This document shows, in pieces, positions 31,941-46,300 of a stretch of 64,000 bases of DNA (positions are counted from its first letter, which is position 1; each line of letters opens with the position of its first letter). The notes beneath the pieces were generated by a model that was not told where the DNA came from, did not search any database, and saw nothing but the letters and a program-made list of their open reading frames with translations. The stretch is from Antedon bifida (taxonomy: Eukaryota; Echinodermata; Crinoidea; Comatulida; Antedonidae). The stretch lies in assembly GCA_963402885.1 (NCBI GenBank), contig OY727095.1:3353001-3417000 (forward strand), written 5' to 3'. The translations under genes and the position numbers were made by a program.

Positions 31941-33327
31941 AGCATGTGGGTAAAAAACATTGCTAATGTTCCTGTTGCAGGCATTACATATTGCTATATT
32001 TAGAGATCAGACCATTTTAACTGTTTTTATATTTTGTTGTGCATTTATATTAGAGTCTCTAGGTTGAGATTACAGGCAAAAATCAAATGACAAACATACA
32101 TTTTTTGAATAATAAGTAATTAGTTTAAGTAAGAAGAATATGTGCTACCCCAGACCTCAATGTCATAAACGCATAATGGAGTAATAAATGAGTTGTAGAT
32201 TATAATTAGGATGTCTTGAGGAACAAAATATCTCAACTTAAATAATATGCCTATTTTTTTTTCTTACATTTTGAAATAAACTATGAATATTATTTTTCCA
32301 TGAAAGAAATTTATCAAACAAGCCTTTATCTACTTCATTTATTAAATTCTCTCCAATATACCCCAATATAATTTTGTTTAAAATGTTTCTTCTGTTTTGA
32401 AAAATAATCCAAATGTCAAAGTCCACTCTTGATTCCCCTTTCTATTAAAAACAAAAATGTTCCCCTGAAGGAATTCAACCTTGCTTGTCAAATGAAACGA
32501 CAACATTTTAGTACAGTACAGTAAATGAACTGAGTTTAAATATTAAAAATAAAGAGGCAAAATACCCTGGAACTGGAAGTAGTTGGAATGTCTTCCATAT
32601 TTTTTTTAACTTGAGAACCAGTTAACTATATACTTTGTTAATTTATTTTTTATATATGCAGAATTACAAAAACAAAACGGGACAAAAATATATGCAAATG
32701 AGACCAGGTAAACGGAAGAACAGAATCAGAGCCATATATATAAAGTCATAACTATATATATGGCTCTCAACAGAATTAAATCCTTGCACCCTCTAATCTT
32801 TCCCCTTACCATACTAGACATAGTCACAACTTGTTGAATCCCACTGTGCTACTAAACGCCACTTCTCTAACCCTGTTCCATATTTGATCCGATTATTAAA
32901 CGAACAATGCTTAAATCTAAATTAATGTTTGATAAATGATTGTTTATAGTGTTAAATTTTTTTGTACAGTAATTATATTTTTTATATGAATTAATTTTTA
33001 AATGTCTGTTTGGTAAATGAAATGTTTTATATTTTGATATTTTTTTACTTTCAATTCAATTTTGTAAATTAAAACTCAATTCAGTATTTGTGCTGCTATG
33101 TTTTATTGTTATTCATATTTTGTAATAAATACTAAATTATGAATGAAAAACATATTTGTTTATTTGTAAGGATAGTGTTTTTTGAAGAGGGAGATTTTAA
33201 CATCGAGGAGGTCATTATATCAAATTGTACGTGCTAGCTATTGTTAAAAATGTATTGTTTATTATAGGAATAATATTATTCATTTCACCAACCCGCCGCC
33301 GGAGATCGAGTAATAAAGTTCTTCGAT
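31941..33327. other. No gene seen
   Basis: AT-rich sequence without a convincing open frame. It holds one short palindrome at 32729-32768 (AGAGCCATATATA ... TATATATGGCTCT). Confidence 0.45.
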
Positions 33328-36218
33328 AATATTAGTCCAGTAAAAATATGATTGAACCTAGAACAAATTGCAACAGAATTTTTTTTTGTTTTATTTGGTT
33401 GATATGGTGAACATGAACATTATATCCAAAGTTTACCAAAATCGGACATCGGGAAGTGGGTTAATTAGCATAAATTCAAAATGGCCGCCATTTGCTATTT
33501 TAAAGCCCCATATCTCCTTAACGGTTGGATTTAGACCACCTAAGTGCATTACGAGTAGATATAAATGTGATATTAAACATTCTAATTGGCATATTTAAAT
33601 GTCCATATGACGTACCTATGACGTCATATGGTAGTTGTGACGTCATCAATTATGTTATAAATGCTTAAATGACATTATACTATGCGAACAATTTAGAAAC
33701 TGCAGAAAAACAAGTTACCTAACATTCTCCTTGTTAAAATGAACATAATTTCCAAAGTTTACCAAAATCGGACGTCAGGAAGTGTGTTAATTAGCATAAA
33801 TTCAAAATGGCCGCTATTTACTATATCATTTTGAAGACCTATATCTCCTTAATGGTGGTTTTAGACCACCAAAGTGCATTGCGAGTAGATATAAATGTGA
33901 CATTAAACTTTCCAATTAGCACATTTAAATTACCATATGACGTAAATATGACGTCGTAAGGTAGTTGTGACGTCATATATTATGTTATAACTGCTTAAAT
34001 GGCATTATCCCATGCTAAAAAATGTAGAAAAAAAACTGCAGGAAAACAATTTTCTAACAATTTCCTGTTGAAATGAACATGATATCCTAAGTTCACCAAA
34101 ATCAGACTTCAAGAAGGGGGTCAATTAGCATAAATTCAAAATGGCTGCTATTTACTATACCATTTTGAAGCCCTGTATCTCCTAATAGCGGTTGGGTTTA
34201 GACAGCCTATGTGCACTACGAGTAGATATATATGTAAAAACCGTTGAAATTTATCATTAAGTTTCCATTTACAAAATCTTATGAAAATAGTTATTCTACA
34301 GAACCGTATAAAAGGTGATCATCAACTGTATTTCCGAAACTGATTTGTACTCAAGCGCACATCTTGTTTTGTGTTTCCTAAAACTACATCTTTTAGAACT
34401 TTATCTCTTTAAATTGGTAAAGGAAAAAAAAAATATTGTAATGAGGCGATTGTCTGTGGGTCAGGTTATTCAAACCCATCATTCCCACAAACTCATCTCA
34501 ATTCCCCAACTGGAAATTGAGATGATACATGAAATGATAGATGTCATACTGTAGTTTTCGGTATAGTCAGCATCTCCATTCTGCTCTTTCAAAGTTGCTA
34601 TTTCATTGCATCTGTTTGGTGTCGATCATTTATGAGACAACAACTTTTTATGATGTTTTATATAATGTTTATCTTTTGAATGATGTTTCCAAGATTAAAT
34701 GAGCACATAACAACGACACTTCATCCTAGTGTTAACTAGGATGAAGAACCATCAGTTAAAGATACACATCAACGGAATCCAAAAGGAGTTGTTAAGGTAA
34801 TAAAGTAATTTTCAAACTTTCCACTACTAATTACAGTATTTAATTTTTCGACAAGACAGTATTCAACTTCCTTGACAGAAAATGTCAGAAAAATGGAATA
34901 GAAACTTTGAATGCAGATGGGGATCTATTAAATATCTTACTTTGCCATAATTAAAAAAAGCGATTGCGTTTTAAGACAGAAGAAGCAAAAAATAGTGGAA
35001 TAATTGGTACTTAAAGAAAACATCTTAAGGAGCAAATTTGCAACATCTTTGTAATGCTCTGCATTTGCAAAGAAACAGGGGGATGCATTCTATTCAAAGC
35101 AAGAACTGTTTGGTCCAAAATTTAAAAAGACATCAGAAAAGCCAATGAAGTAGACTTGCTGTGCCTACATGTATGGTGGAAGTATTTTGACGGCGCCAAC
35201 ATTACATTTTCTATGTATGTACTTTGGATGGGAGACTTACTGTGATCCAACTCCATATTTAGGATGGGGTCGAATTATTAAATCCCAGACTCATTACAGA
35301 ATTAAGAATCCTGTTTCTTTAAATATAATTGAGATATATGAGATATATATGCAGTTATAAAAAGTTGCAGCTGCAGAAAATTAACTGGAATGTTCTATTG
35401 CATGTTGTGAAGGGTGGCCGAATAACTTCTGATACCCATGATCTTAACCTGGATGTGGTAAATGTTCTACTATTTTCATGAGGTTAAAAACATTTTTTCC
35501 TTTCGGTTTCTATATTTTCCCCCTAGAATAATGCCAATTGAGCATTATTGTGACAAAATACATGACGTCATATGTCTTATGACATCATAGGTACGTTATA
35601 TGGCAATTTAAATATGCTAATTATAAAGTTTAATATCACATTTATATCTACTCGGAATGCACTTAGGTGGTCTAAAACCAAGCGTTAAGGAGATATGGAG
35701 CTTCAAAATGGTATGATAAATAGCGGCCATTTTGAATGTATGCTAATTAACCCACTTCCAGACGTCTGATTTTGGTAAACTTTGGAAATAATGTTCATTT
35801 CAACAAGGAGAATGTCAAGAAACATGTTTTCTTGCAGTTCCTAAATTGTTCGCATAGTATAATGTCATTTAAACAGTTATAACATAATATATGACGTCAC
35901 AACTACCATATGACGTCATAGGTACGTCATATGGGAATTTAAATATGCTAATTAGAATGTTTAATATCACATTTATATCTACTCGTAATGCACTTAGGTG
36001 GTCTAAATCCAACCGTTAGAGAGATATGAGGCTTCAAAATAGCAAATGGCGGCCATTTTGAATTTATGCTAATTAACCCACTTCCCGGTGTCCGATTTTG
36101 GTAAACTTTGGATATGATATTCATTTCAACCATATTTACCAGACAAAACAAAAAAAAATTCTGTTGCAATTTGTTCTAGGTTCACCCTATTTTTGACTTA
36201 TCTTTACTGGACTATATT
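33328..36218. mobile_element. Large foldback element with subrepeated arms
   Basis: The left arm (33328 to about 34250) contains three tandem units of about 330 bp. The right arm (about 35545-36218) holds two such units in reverse complement. Units share TTTACCAAAATCGGAC, TTAATTAGCATAAATTCAAA, ATGGCCGCCATTTG and CATTACGAGTAGATATAAAT. The arms start and end with a TTAGTCCAGTAAA / TTTACTGGACTA match. The centre (34251-35544) has only short frames. Six perfect TGACGTCA sites lie in the arms. Confidence 0.8.
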
Positions 36219-37034
36219 GCAGCGATAAAATGTAGACAAATTGTGATTGCGCCCTCTATAAAAAATAAAGTTTATCACTCCACCCATGCCCACCACACGT
36301 TATATATATACAGAAGAATGACAAAAACAAGAAGTAAGTTTTGTTTCATTATTATCATACCATATCATATACGGAATTCTTTATACTGTATTGTTTTAAT
36401 AGCAGGTCTTTATTTGGATCTTATATTCGTATCCTAGGATATAGGCTCTACCTAGCCTAGCTAGCTAACAAACTATTCTAGGCCTAGGCTAGGCCTAGGA
36501 TTAGCCATCTACGTACTGACTACACTACTACTAGGGGCCTACTACTAGCCTAGGGGCGCTAGTTCCGTTTCGCACCTGTGTTTTATTTCGACTCCAAGTG
36601 TGTTAAGGAACTTTATCCTCAATATCACACTTAGAATTAGACTTACTTACGTACTTTTAGTTTTACAATGGAGAATCACCTTCTTGAATTCAGTTTGCTT
36701 AGCTAGCTAGGCCTAATAAATGCTAAGCCTCCTTTATTGGCAATGACTAACTGTATTTTTTTTATAATAAATACATTTCGGTTCTTTTTCGAAAACGGTA
36801 TCCATTATTTATTGCCATCTGTCTAGCACAAAATAGGTACCCACAAAACGCCGTTCAATTTCTCAACGCTAAAACAACTCACAGATATATACAGTACTAG
36901 CGCGAGTTATAGGACGCCGCCTATGCTACAACCTGCTTGAGAGAACCGATATGCACATTATCACCTCTGTCGTTTGTTTATTGAATTACATACATTTCAT
37001 CAGCTTTTTTTATCGCGTTGTTGCCGCATGATTT
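36219..37034. other. No gene seen
   Basis: Contains many CTAGGCCTAG-type short palindromes near 36440-36560 and no coding signal. Confidence 0.4.
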
Positions 37035-37250
37035 GTGACTTCGACTTATACAATATAAATCACTAAAGAATGTGTGTATTCGGACCGCAAAAAGACGTCG
37101 ACTTAGACGAATTTCGACTTAGAAAAATTCGACTTACAAATCAAAATTACACAGTAATGTATAGGAAAGAATTGGGACTTTCATAAAAATTCGACTTTCG
37201 CGATTATTCGACTTACGCGAATTCGACTTAGACGGAGTCGACTGTATTAT
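37035..37250. repeat. TTCGACTTA-motif repeat
   Basis: About ten scattered copies of CGACTTA or GACTTA-type motifs (for example GACGTCGACTTAGACG and GAATTCGACTTAGACGG) in about 200 bp. Looks like a short degenerate MITE; no ends assigned. Confidence 0.5.
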
Positions 37251-37529
37251 TAAACTATCCTTCGTTTAATATGATGTTAGCATGTAGTTGATAACATTTT
37301 TTATCATGAAAACACTACAGGTGGTCCAGGCTTAGATTACCATCACATACATCCCAACTTATGGTGGCGCCCTACCGCATGGACAATATTAAAGTTACAG
37401 GGAAAACCGCGGATTACTCATTCTTCTGATATTCTTTAGTAAAAACAAAATTAACATGCGTTTTCAGTGGATTTCAGGACACTATGTTAATTAAAGAATC
37501 GTACCTCCTGAACGGAGGATCGTATTTAA

Positions 37530-39133
37530 AGGGGGGTTCCGGGTTTAAAATGAATAGTAAAAAATGTAAAATATATTTGTTTGTCTCTTGAACGGTAAAA
37601 GTTTCAATTTATATAAGCGCCCAGTGAAGCAGAACGAAGGCTGTGAAATGAGGCCAGATTACAAGTGCAGCTACGGCAAAATCACACTGTGGTTACAGAA
37701 TAGGAAATTCGTGAAATGGTCAATCTTCCGACGACTCGTTATCATTAACCATATCAATTACTTTTGTAAAATTATACTTATCTGATGTAATTTTAGTCGG
37801 TCTTCCCATTTATAAAGTCAATTTTTTATGAAAATCCATCAAAACAGTGAAACATTAGATATGTTTGCACTTTACGTTTGCCGATTTTCGCACTGACTTA
37901 GGGAAAGCCTTCAAAATCAATGAAGCGTAACGTATACATTCCTGTTGAGCGAGGAGAGCGAGACTACGATACACGTGCTCTCTCTGCCCATGCCTGGCAT
38001 CGTCACGTGATAAGCAGATACAGTATACAATACCAAACTGGTCGGGTCGAGTATACCCCGTCTATAATCACAACATGAACGATGTACAGTATTTGATTGA
38101 AGGTCGACTCGACCTACCGGAATGGTATAGATAATATAGCTCGAATGAGAGAGTTGGAATATTTGTAAACATAAGTATTGCTAATTTTAAAAAGTGTAGC
38201 ATATAGTAAAAGGCCTGGTAGTATCAATTCGCATAGGGTCTACTACACTAGCTAGCTCAATTTTAACTGTGCCGGATCGGCTAGGTCTCCTTCCTACTAC
38301 CTGGTCTACTTGCTTGATGCAGTATCCGCTTTTTGGAGAGTAAACTAGGCCTATTTTAGGCCTACTTATTAGACGATCGGGACACCATACGTGCGGAAGG
38401 CGATCGGACCTCGTTTTGCCTCAATATTTACAGCCGATTTTGTAGAACGTTTTAGGTTTAGATTGTTTAGGAGTTTGGTTGATAAGATGGGTTTGGAATC
38501 CACTGAGTTTTGTTATTTATGGGCCAATCGTTTATAGTAGGCTAGATAGGCCCATGATGACCCCAATGTTTTAACGTAGCCATCGTGGCATGGAATCCCT
38601 AGTCGGAAATGGCTCTCACCCATGAATAAAATGATTTAGGCTAGGCCTAGCCTAGTACGTGAAGCCGATATACGATCTGTACTATTCGAGGTATAAAAAT
38701 AGTATAATTTATGACTCCGTAATCTGTACTAAATTTTGTATTAAATGTCAAATAAATATATGCTACTACTGTTATTATTACACTTTAGGCCTAGCTTAGA
38801 AAATCTACAAAAAATGTATTTCACAATGATCGGGTGGTTGTCGTTTGACAGGGGAGAGAGATGCAAGTTGACAAACACAACGTACAAGCTTGACGTCGCG
38901 AGTTTGGGATCCACTGATGACGTGTTTTGTGAATATCTCATGAACATTAATGAGCTTCCCTAAGCTGCTGAAAAACAGACTTTCCATGAATTTACCCTAA
39001 AATGTATATGAAATTTAATTTTTTAAATTTCTCGTTATTACTTCTTCATTCTGACATAGTCTATATTGTTATAATATTTTTTATTTAATAAATAAACGAT
39101 ATTTAAAAGCAATTTTAAACCCAGAATCCCCCT
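37530..39133. mobile_element. TTAA-flanked non-autonomous element (1.6 kb)
   Basis: Ends AGGGGGGTTCCGGGTTTAAA and, inverted at the right, AGGGGGATTCTGGGTTTAAA, flanked by TTAA at 37526-37529 and 39134-39137. The interior has short frames only (for example 37588-37785 and 38745-38963) without transposase motifs. PiggyBac-type insertion is inferred from TTAA. Confidence 0.65.
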
Positions 39134-39460
39134 TTAAAACCGCACTAACACCTTTTATTTTGGTATTTGTATGGCACGCTACAATCTATCTGCTATGCCA
39201 TGCTTTTGATCATTTTTAACTAAGGTTAGGTAGTGCCATTGTTAACCCACTCACTATAGTTCATCCTATTCATTATCACTTTGGTAATAGAAGTGTACAA
39301 TGATTGACAGAGTATTGACTAAGTTCATTTTATTTAATATTATCACTCTGTGTAAATATAACCAAAATGGTAATTTATAGTACAGAGAGTTATAAATGGC
39401 TGTGTGTTCTATTTATTATCTTTGTTTAACATTAGAATACAATGTTAATATCAAATCTAT

Positions 39461-39646
39461 GGTTTAAGATTATCTGATAACACATTGTATAACAGGAACT
39501 CAATAAACAAAACAAACAAATCATTAATAACAATTTCTACCCTGGTTTTCTGTATAAATGAACTTTTTATCATATTGTTATTAATGATTTGTTTGTTTTG
39601 ATTATTGAGTTCCTGTTATACAATTTGTTATAGATAATCTTAAACC
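39461..39646. repeat. Hairpin MITE (~74-bp arms)
   Basis: The left arm GGTTTAAGATTATCTGATAA ... and the right arm ending ATAGATAATCTTAAACC are reverse complements, with the shared inner block AACAGGAACTCAATAA / TTATTGAGTTCCTGTT. The loop is about 40 nt. Confidence 0.8.
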
Positions 39647-40923
39647 AGAGCAATAATGTACAAAAAATATATTTAGATTATAAAGATAATAAATGTTTGC
39701 TGAAGTCTTATGACTGTGTATAGCCCCCTGAACCAGACCAGATCAAATGTGAGATAACAAATTACCTATCAGAGGTCCCTGTAGCCCAAAAGAAGATTAA
39801 CCAAAAATAAAATTTCAAATAAGACCAATTTTGACAAATATAGTGACCCATGAAACCCAAAGAAGAGAGCTCAATCAACCAGATCTAACATGGGATACCA
39901 CATAAGACTATTATAAGGTATTGTGAATACCTGTTTTAACGCCCACTTAGTGTGTGAGGACTTGTATCAGTAAAGGATGGCACAATTGCAGCAAATGCAT
40001 AAAATGTCATTCAAACCAATTAGTTAATGATATGACTGGAAACCAAATTAATGATATGACTGGAAACCTACTTAAACAAATTAATTTGAAAAAATAAAAG
40101 TTACAGAGTTTTTTGGCTAAAAAATATAATTGTTTATAAACTAGAAATCTAGCTAATCAACATCAAAGTAAAAGATTAGGTCTCTTTTAGGGGAGTGTTG
40201 ACAAAGTGCGAGGCAGCGAGGCATGCGAGGCACGCCAAATATTTGGTTAATAATCGATTATTTCTGCTCAGCAGAAACAGGCCCTTAGAATACAGTGTGG
40301 TATTATGTTTGGACACTAAGAAAACAAATTTGTATGGGAAATCTTTATAGCCTAAATACTTTTGGGGAATTAGAAGGTGATCCATGCAAACTACACAAGT
40401 TTAGAATGCAAAGGCGTTGCCACTATGGCTACGTTGAGAAACACCCTCATGACTTTTTCTTCATTGTAGAAACAAAACCCATTTTGAGTAGGAAATAGAA
40501 AAATGTGAAAGTAGAGAACTAAAAGAGGATAAATTATGTGTTTACTAATTTTGCTCTAGATAACATACTCAATTTTTGACAATTTCATAGCTCAAACTAT
40601 TTTTCTTATGAAAGTAAGTAATTGTTTAATATTAGGAGTTGATTAGGGGAATTGTGTTTCATCTCAGAATCTATTTAGCCAGGGTTGTATACTTGAGGAA
40701 AAAGATAGGCAGATTGTCAACACGCTTACATTGAGAAAAACAAGGGGTCTGATTATTATTAATGACTTGCTGTGTGTTTGCCTGTTGCCCCTAGATACAG
40801 GCAAACAAATCCTATCAAAATCATTATCATCAGTTTAATATTAACTTTGTATTTAAACAAAAGATAAAGTAAAAATCATCTGATTGTTTGAAACATGTAT
40901 AAAGGTTATAGAAATGTTTGGTT
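39647..40923. other. No gene seen
   Basis: Low-coding AT-rich DNA. Overlapping short frames at 40176-40498 on both strands show no motifs. Confidence 0.4.
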
Positions 40924-41455
40924 ATTACTTTATGATCCATTTATTAATAGACTAAAATGCACTGCTTCCCCAGGGCTGTTAGTCAGGGTATTTGTGTGGG
41001 GTATTGTACTACCTTACTTTATGATCCATTTATTAATTGACTAAAATGCACTGCTTCCCCAGGGTTGTTAGTCAGGGTATTTGTGTGAGGTATTGTACTA
41101 CCTTACTTTATTATCCATTTATTAATAGACTAAAATGCACTGCTTTCCCAGGGCTGTTAGTCAGGGTATTTGTGTGGGGTATTGTACTACCTTACTTTAT
41201 GATCCATTTATTAATAGACTAAAATGCACTACTTCCTCAGGGCTGTTAGTCAGGATATTTGTGTGGGGTATTGTACTACCTTACTTTATGATCCATTTAT
41301 TAATAGACTAGAATGCACTGCTTCCCCAGGGCTGTTAGTCAGGGTATTTGTGTGGGGTATTGTACTATCTTACTTTATGATCCATTTATTAATAGACTAA
41401 AATGCACTGCTTTCCCAGGGCTGTTAGTCAGGTTATTTGTGTGGGATATTATACA
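40924..41455 (+). repeat. 90-bp minisatellite, about six units
   Basis: The 90-bp unit starts TTACTTTATGATCCATTTAT and contains AATGCACTGCTTCCCCAGGG and TATTTGTGTGGGGTATTGTA. It repeats from 40924 with copies at 41014, 41104 and onward. Because 90 is divisible by 3 it creates a spurious repeated open frame. Confidence 0.85.
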
Positions 41456-43123
41456 GTAGTAGAACAAAGACAACAGATATATATGTTTAATATTTAGTTC
41501 TTATATTTCACATGACAGAAGATTGTAAAAATCTGTTGAATCAGTAAGTTTGTCTAATAACTGCATAACATAATGTCACACTCATTTTGGTAGAAATACA
41601 CCAGGAGTAGATCCAGTATTTAGAGGGGAGGGCTAATAATAGACTGGGGAAAGAAGCCTAGGCCCCATGGTTCTAATCAAAATTTTAAAATGTCCTCTTT
41701 AGCCATGCTTTTATAAAGTCTATCACTATTTAATTTTTCCAATTTCGGACCTCCACATAAAGAGCTACTGTATTTTTTATGTATATTGAAGATTCATACT
41801 AAAACGGCAGTGTGAAATGATACTTTTGGTTTTTAGTAATGAACAATAAATATGAACAATAAATGATGTAATTATTAAAATAAAGAATTGTTTTGTTTTT
41901 TTTTCTCTTTTGTGGTTAACCACTTTTATTCATTCAATCTTTCATACATATAAAGAATTGTTTATCTCATAATAAATATACTTGATTTAAAAATGAAGTT
42001 CTATTCTTATTATAATATCCATTTTTTAAAATCCATAATTATTTTTTAAATATTTTGTATGAAGCTGGTAGACTGCTCACAATAAATACATTTAGTGGTT
42101 TTTGTTTCATTATTCAATTTATGATCTTTTAAATTAATAATGTATAATAAGGTGATACATTAAATATAGCTTAGTGTATTCTCCATACCAATTTATGATA
42201 AATAAAAAAATTATATTAATGTGATGTGAAGTAAGATAGGCCTCCCCACAGATATCATTTTTCAATAATTAACCAGTATCAGTAGGTCTATAAATAATAT
42301 TATAAATACTATTATCACAACATAAAATGGCATAGTAGCCTCTACTAAACAACCAGAGCCTCCTAATTAGCCTTAATATAAATTGTGTTTTATACCTAAA
42401 CAATTCCTGGTAATCAAAATACACATTATTACCCCAAAGCACAAAATATTATGAATTTGCACTTTTTTTTATAAAGCTAACATTATATTATTACTGGTAA
42501 TTTGTGAATCTTTATTTTACAGTTCTACATGTTATCCTATTTCTTATAGAATTACTTTACATTTACCTACTCAATGTGCAAGGTGTCCTTTAAATTGAGT
42601 AAATGGCTCTGCCCAGAGATATATAAAGAGTTACAACATTGAATGATTAGAAGCCATTTTTGTGTCAAAGAATTCGCATGCTGAATTATTAATTAAAAAA
42701 TATTACATAGTTAGTTGGGATGTTTTATTCCAAAATCAATAAATCAAACTTTATAATGTACTAGCGCACGCGCATGCAATTATTCTTTGCCGCAAGTACT
42801 TCTGTACACTTTGCACATCAATAATTTACCGTCAAATATGCAAATACATTTTTAAAAATATAAGAAAACATTTAAAGTATTTTGTTGCTCCTATACTTTT
42901 CATGCGTTAATGGAGATAATTTTGACATAATTTCATCTGTATATCACATGACTTTAACCCAATGTCGCAACTCTTTAATTTTATCGCTCTGGCTCCGCCC
43001 ATAATGTTTCACGTTCGTTTACATTGGTCGAATAGGAATTATGATATCTTCCTAACACTATCTTGTTTATATGAAGTTTGCAAACGATAGATAGGTAAAC
43101 ATGACTTATATTTTCTATTATAG
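41456..43123. other. No gene seen; upstream of gene C
   Basis: AT-rich DNA without exons recognised. The last part precedes the conserved noncoding exon at 43124; CTCTGGCTCCGCCCATAAT near 42989 is a GC-box-like candidate promoter element (weak). Confidence 0.35.
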
Positions 43124-43324
43124 GTTAGCATACAAGACTGATTAGGAAGTCATGTGATGCACAGAAGCAGTGACAAAATAAACACCTTATAGTCAAGTAG
43201 CGTCTGTTGATGTAGAGCTGTTCAGTCGGACCGACGGACCAGTGGATGGAAGAACATTTCCAGAGATGCGTAATCCTGCAGAGTAACTTTATGGTTACCA
43301 ACAATTCTGTTGTTCAATAGTATT
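43124..43324 (+). other. Conserved 201-bp noncoding exon, leader of gene C
   Basis: Paralogue of 2795-2995; TAG before, GTGAGT after, equal length. Frames are closed, so a 5' untranslated exon is likely. Whether TAG is a true acceptor or the exon is the transcription start cannot be decided. Confidence 0.5.
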
Positions 43325-46300
43325 GTGAGTTTTTATGTTATTATTTATTTTTTTAATATTTCATAAAAGGTGTACAGTAATTTGAGTTATAAAAATGGTA
43401 ATTTGTTATGAGAATTACACCAGTAGCCAGCTAGTAACAATGTAAAACTTTGGTTTAGTGGTTTATTTCTGTCGAAGGGAAAAGTTATTCATATTTTAAG
43501 TAAAGTCTAGTAATTTCGATTTCAGTACTACATATGCTAGCTACTAAGTGTATCCTTACCATTTGATTGGCTGTATTTCATATAATGTATTATGTTATCC
43601 AATTCCAATGACTATTGTATAATCAACTTTTTTTAACATTTTGAGAATTTTGGGTGGTACTTGTGCTAGACTCGTAAATGTTTTTTTTTTAAAATCCTAT
43701 TTAACTAGGCTCTGCCTCATTGAATAGAACAGTATAACAGTCAAATATTCTCCCCATTTAACTTATAAATGTCATTCCTTATAGAATCAAAATGAAAACA
43801 AACAAGTACATTTAAAATGCAACTGTTAGCAAAACATGCTGTAAATGAATAGATGACAGGGGCGGATGCAGGGGTGTAATTTACAGCACATGCCAACAGT
43901 TGCATTTTAAATGTCGTCGATTTGTCCATAATGATTGTGTTTTACCGGTTGGAGGTTTTCTATAATTTAAGGCCAAAAAATCATAAGTTTGCGTATAGTT
44001 TTGTATTTCCGTGTAGTACCCTGTTTATCTTCATGTCCGTACGTCCGAAATATTAGGCCGAATTTCCTTAGTAATTATCACGGAGTAAAACTATCATTAT
44101 TTTCTTTGTTTTATTTTTGAGTGTGGTTTAGGCAACACTAGTATTGTACAGTATAGTGGATAAATGGAATATGAATTTTTGGAAATTGTGGTTTTAACTG
44201 CTGACTTAATTAGAATTAAATAATACAATTTAACATTTTGCTAAATTTATTTATATATAACAGCAGCAGCTTCAAATTTTTTTGTCTAACTTTTTCAAAT
44301 CATTAATTGATAATAATAAGTAATATTCATTAATTGATACAGTTATTAGAAATTGAATTGTTATTATTATTATTCTCACCTGTTATTGTGAGGTTCAAGG
44401 GAATTGTTCATTTAAAGGTTTCTTGATTTGTATTCATCATAAATGTTTGTGTTTCAACAATTTCCTTTTTTGGTTTAAACCAGAGCAGTTTTTGTATTGT
44501 CATTTTCAGATCAGTGATTCGTACCATATAATAGTACAAATTATGCTTAAAAGAGACATTTGAAAGTCAATGTAGAATTGTGCATTATTTATATATGATA
44601 TTATTGTAGTCAATATGGTAAAATGCAGTTTGGAAGGCATATAGTCCAGTAAAAAATCACCCTCACTGTGGCATAAGCTTGTACCCTGATGAAATTCACA
44701 TAGTATGTTCAGAACATTTTTTGTAAAGATCATTCCTTGATGTTACGTCGTGCCAAATCTGGGATTTAACAAGAAAATTAGACTTTTATGCAAAATTTTT
44801 ACCTACCTCATGCCGTAATTTTTTTTTACTGCAAATGCGACGAAGCGTAACCGAAATTATGATACACCGTTAGCGCCCGTAAACAAATATATTAATAAAG
44901 CTATGACACCTATGGTAATTAACTGTTTATAGCATAAATTTAAGTATAGTTTGCAATAAAATATATAATGAAATACATAACATATAAAGATATCCAAATA
45001 TAACAAATTTACAGATACGTGTTTAAAAATGTCGAAATAAACATGGCCTTCCATAAAATGAAGTACGCCCTCATTCGTCATACTTTTATCAAACTTGTGA
45101 ATTTTTAGTTATAATACGGAACACATACAATTTGTTAGTTATTGCCTCTTTTGGCAACAAATATTTTTTCTATTTTATATCCATTTTATAATGATAGATT
45201 AGAAAATAATGTTTTTCTATCTTCGAACACATGACAACATCTAGTATACCATTATGATGGATTTTTAGTTGCGTGCAACAGCTCACTATGTAGGTTGGTT
45301 GGTAAACACTAACTTGAGCACGCGTCTGCAGCAATGTAATGGCCTTGTTTAGTGGCATACTGCATATGACCCGTAATGATCTCCTGGTCTGGTTTTATTC
45401 TGAACATTCTTTTTTCTTCAACAGCATTATTGCATGGATATCAGAGTGCATTGCATATTTTAAACTATCATTCAGAAAAACTTGTCTGATTTAGACGAAT
45501 CCCAAACTTTCGGTGGTATGCTCTTAATGTTTGAAAAAGTAAAGGTAGCATCTATCATAGACGCAAACTGGATTACTAACCCCATGTTATTGTCCCGATC
45601 TTTTTTTTTTTTATTTATTTATTTATTTTTTTTTTCTATATTCTTCTTTCTTTCCACGAATTTTGTTCTCAGAGTATCTCTAATTCTGGCAAACATAAAA
45701 TTGTATCTTTGTCATAAGATTGACCTTTAGCCGTAGATGTGCAAGATTTATGAATTTCTGGTATTTAACATAGGTCGATAACCATACAACAATTTAAATT
45801 GAAACTAATAGCAAAGTGTAAATTTATGTCATGCGCTATCTGTGGGAAAAAAAAGGCATGTTAAAAATAGTTATGCGATTAAATTTTCGGAATGCGAAAA
45901 ATCAATTTCTAATCAACTTTCTACGCATTTCATGTCATTTTAACCATGTAAAAATGTCCAGGTACGCGCAAATTTTATGTAGCGCTAAAAACATCTTTTT
46001 TTTTGCATGAATTATGTTTTTTCAGCCTTTTCTAGTAATTTAAAATAACCTTAGTAAATACTATTCTGACAAATAACTTTAGTTTAAAAGAATTATGCCT
46101 ACTTACAAATTCTTAAACATGTTTAATAATTGTTCCTCTTTGGTTATATTATGTTGCACAAATACATGGAAATTAATCTAATGCAATTTATTCTTTACAG
46201 ATGACAGCGTAAATAAAGTGAAATGGCAGATTCACAAGGTAATGTTCAGATGATTATAAAATTCAAATCAAAATTAATGATATAGAATTTGATTAATGTC

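Noticed and set aside
41037..41222. 61-codon frame with internal repeat
   Set aside because: By-product of a 90-bp minisatellite whose length is a multiple of three.
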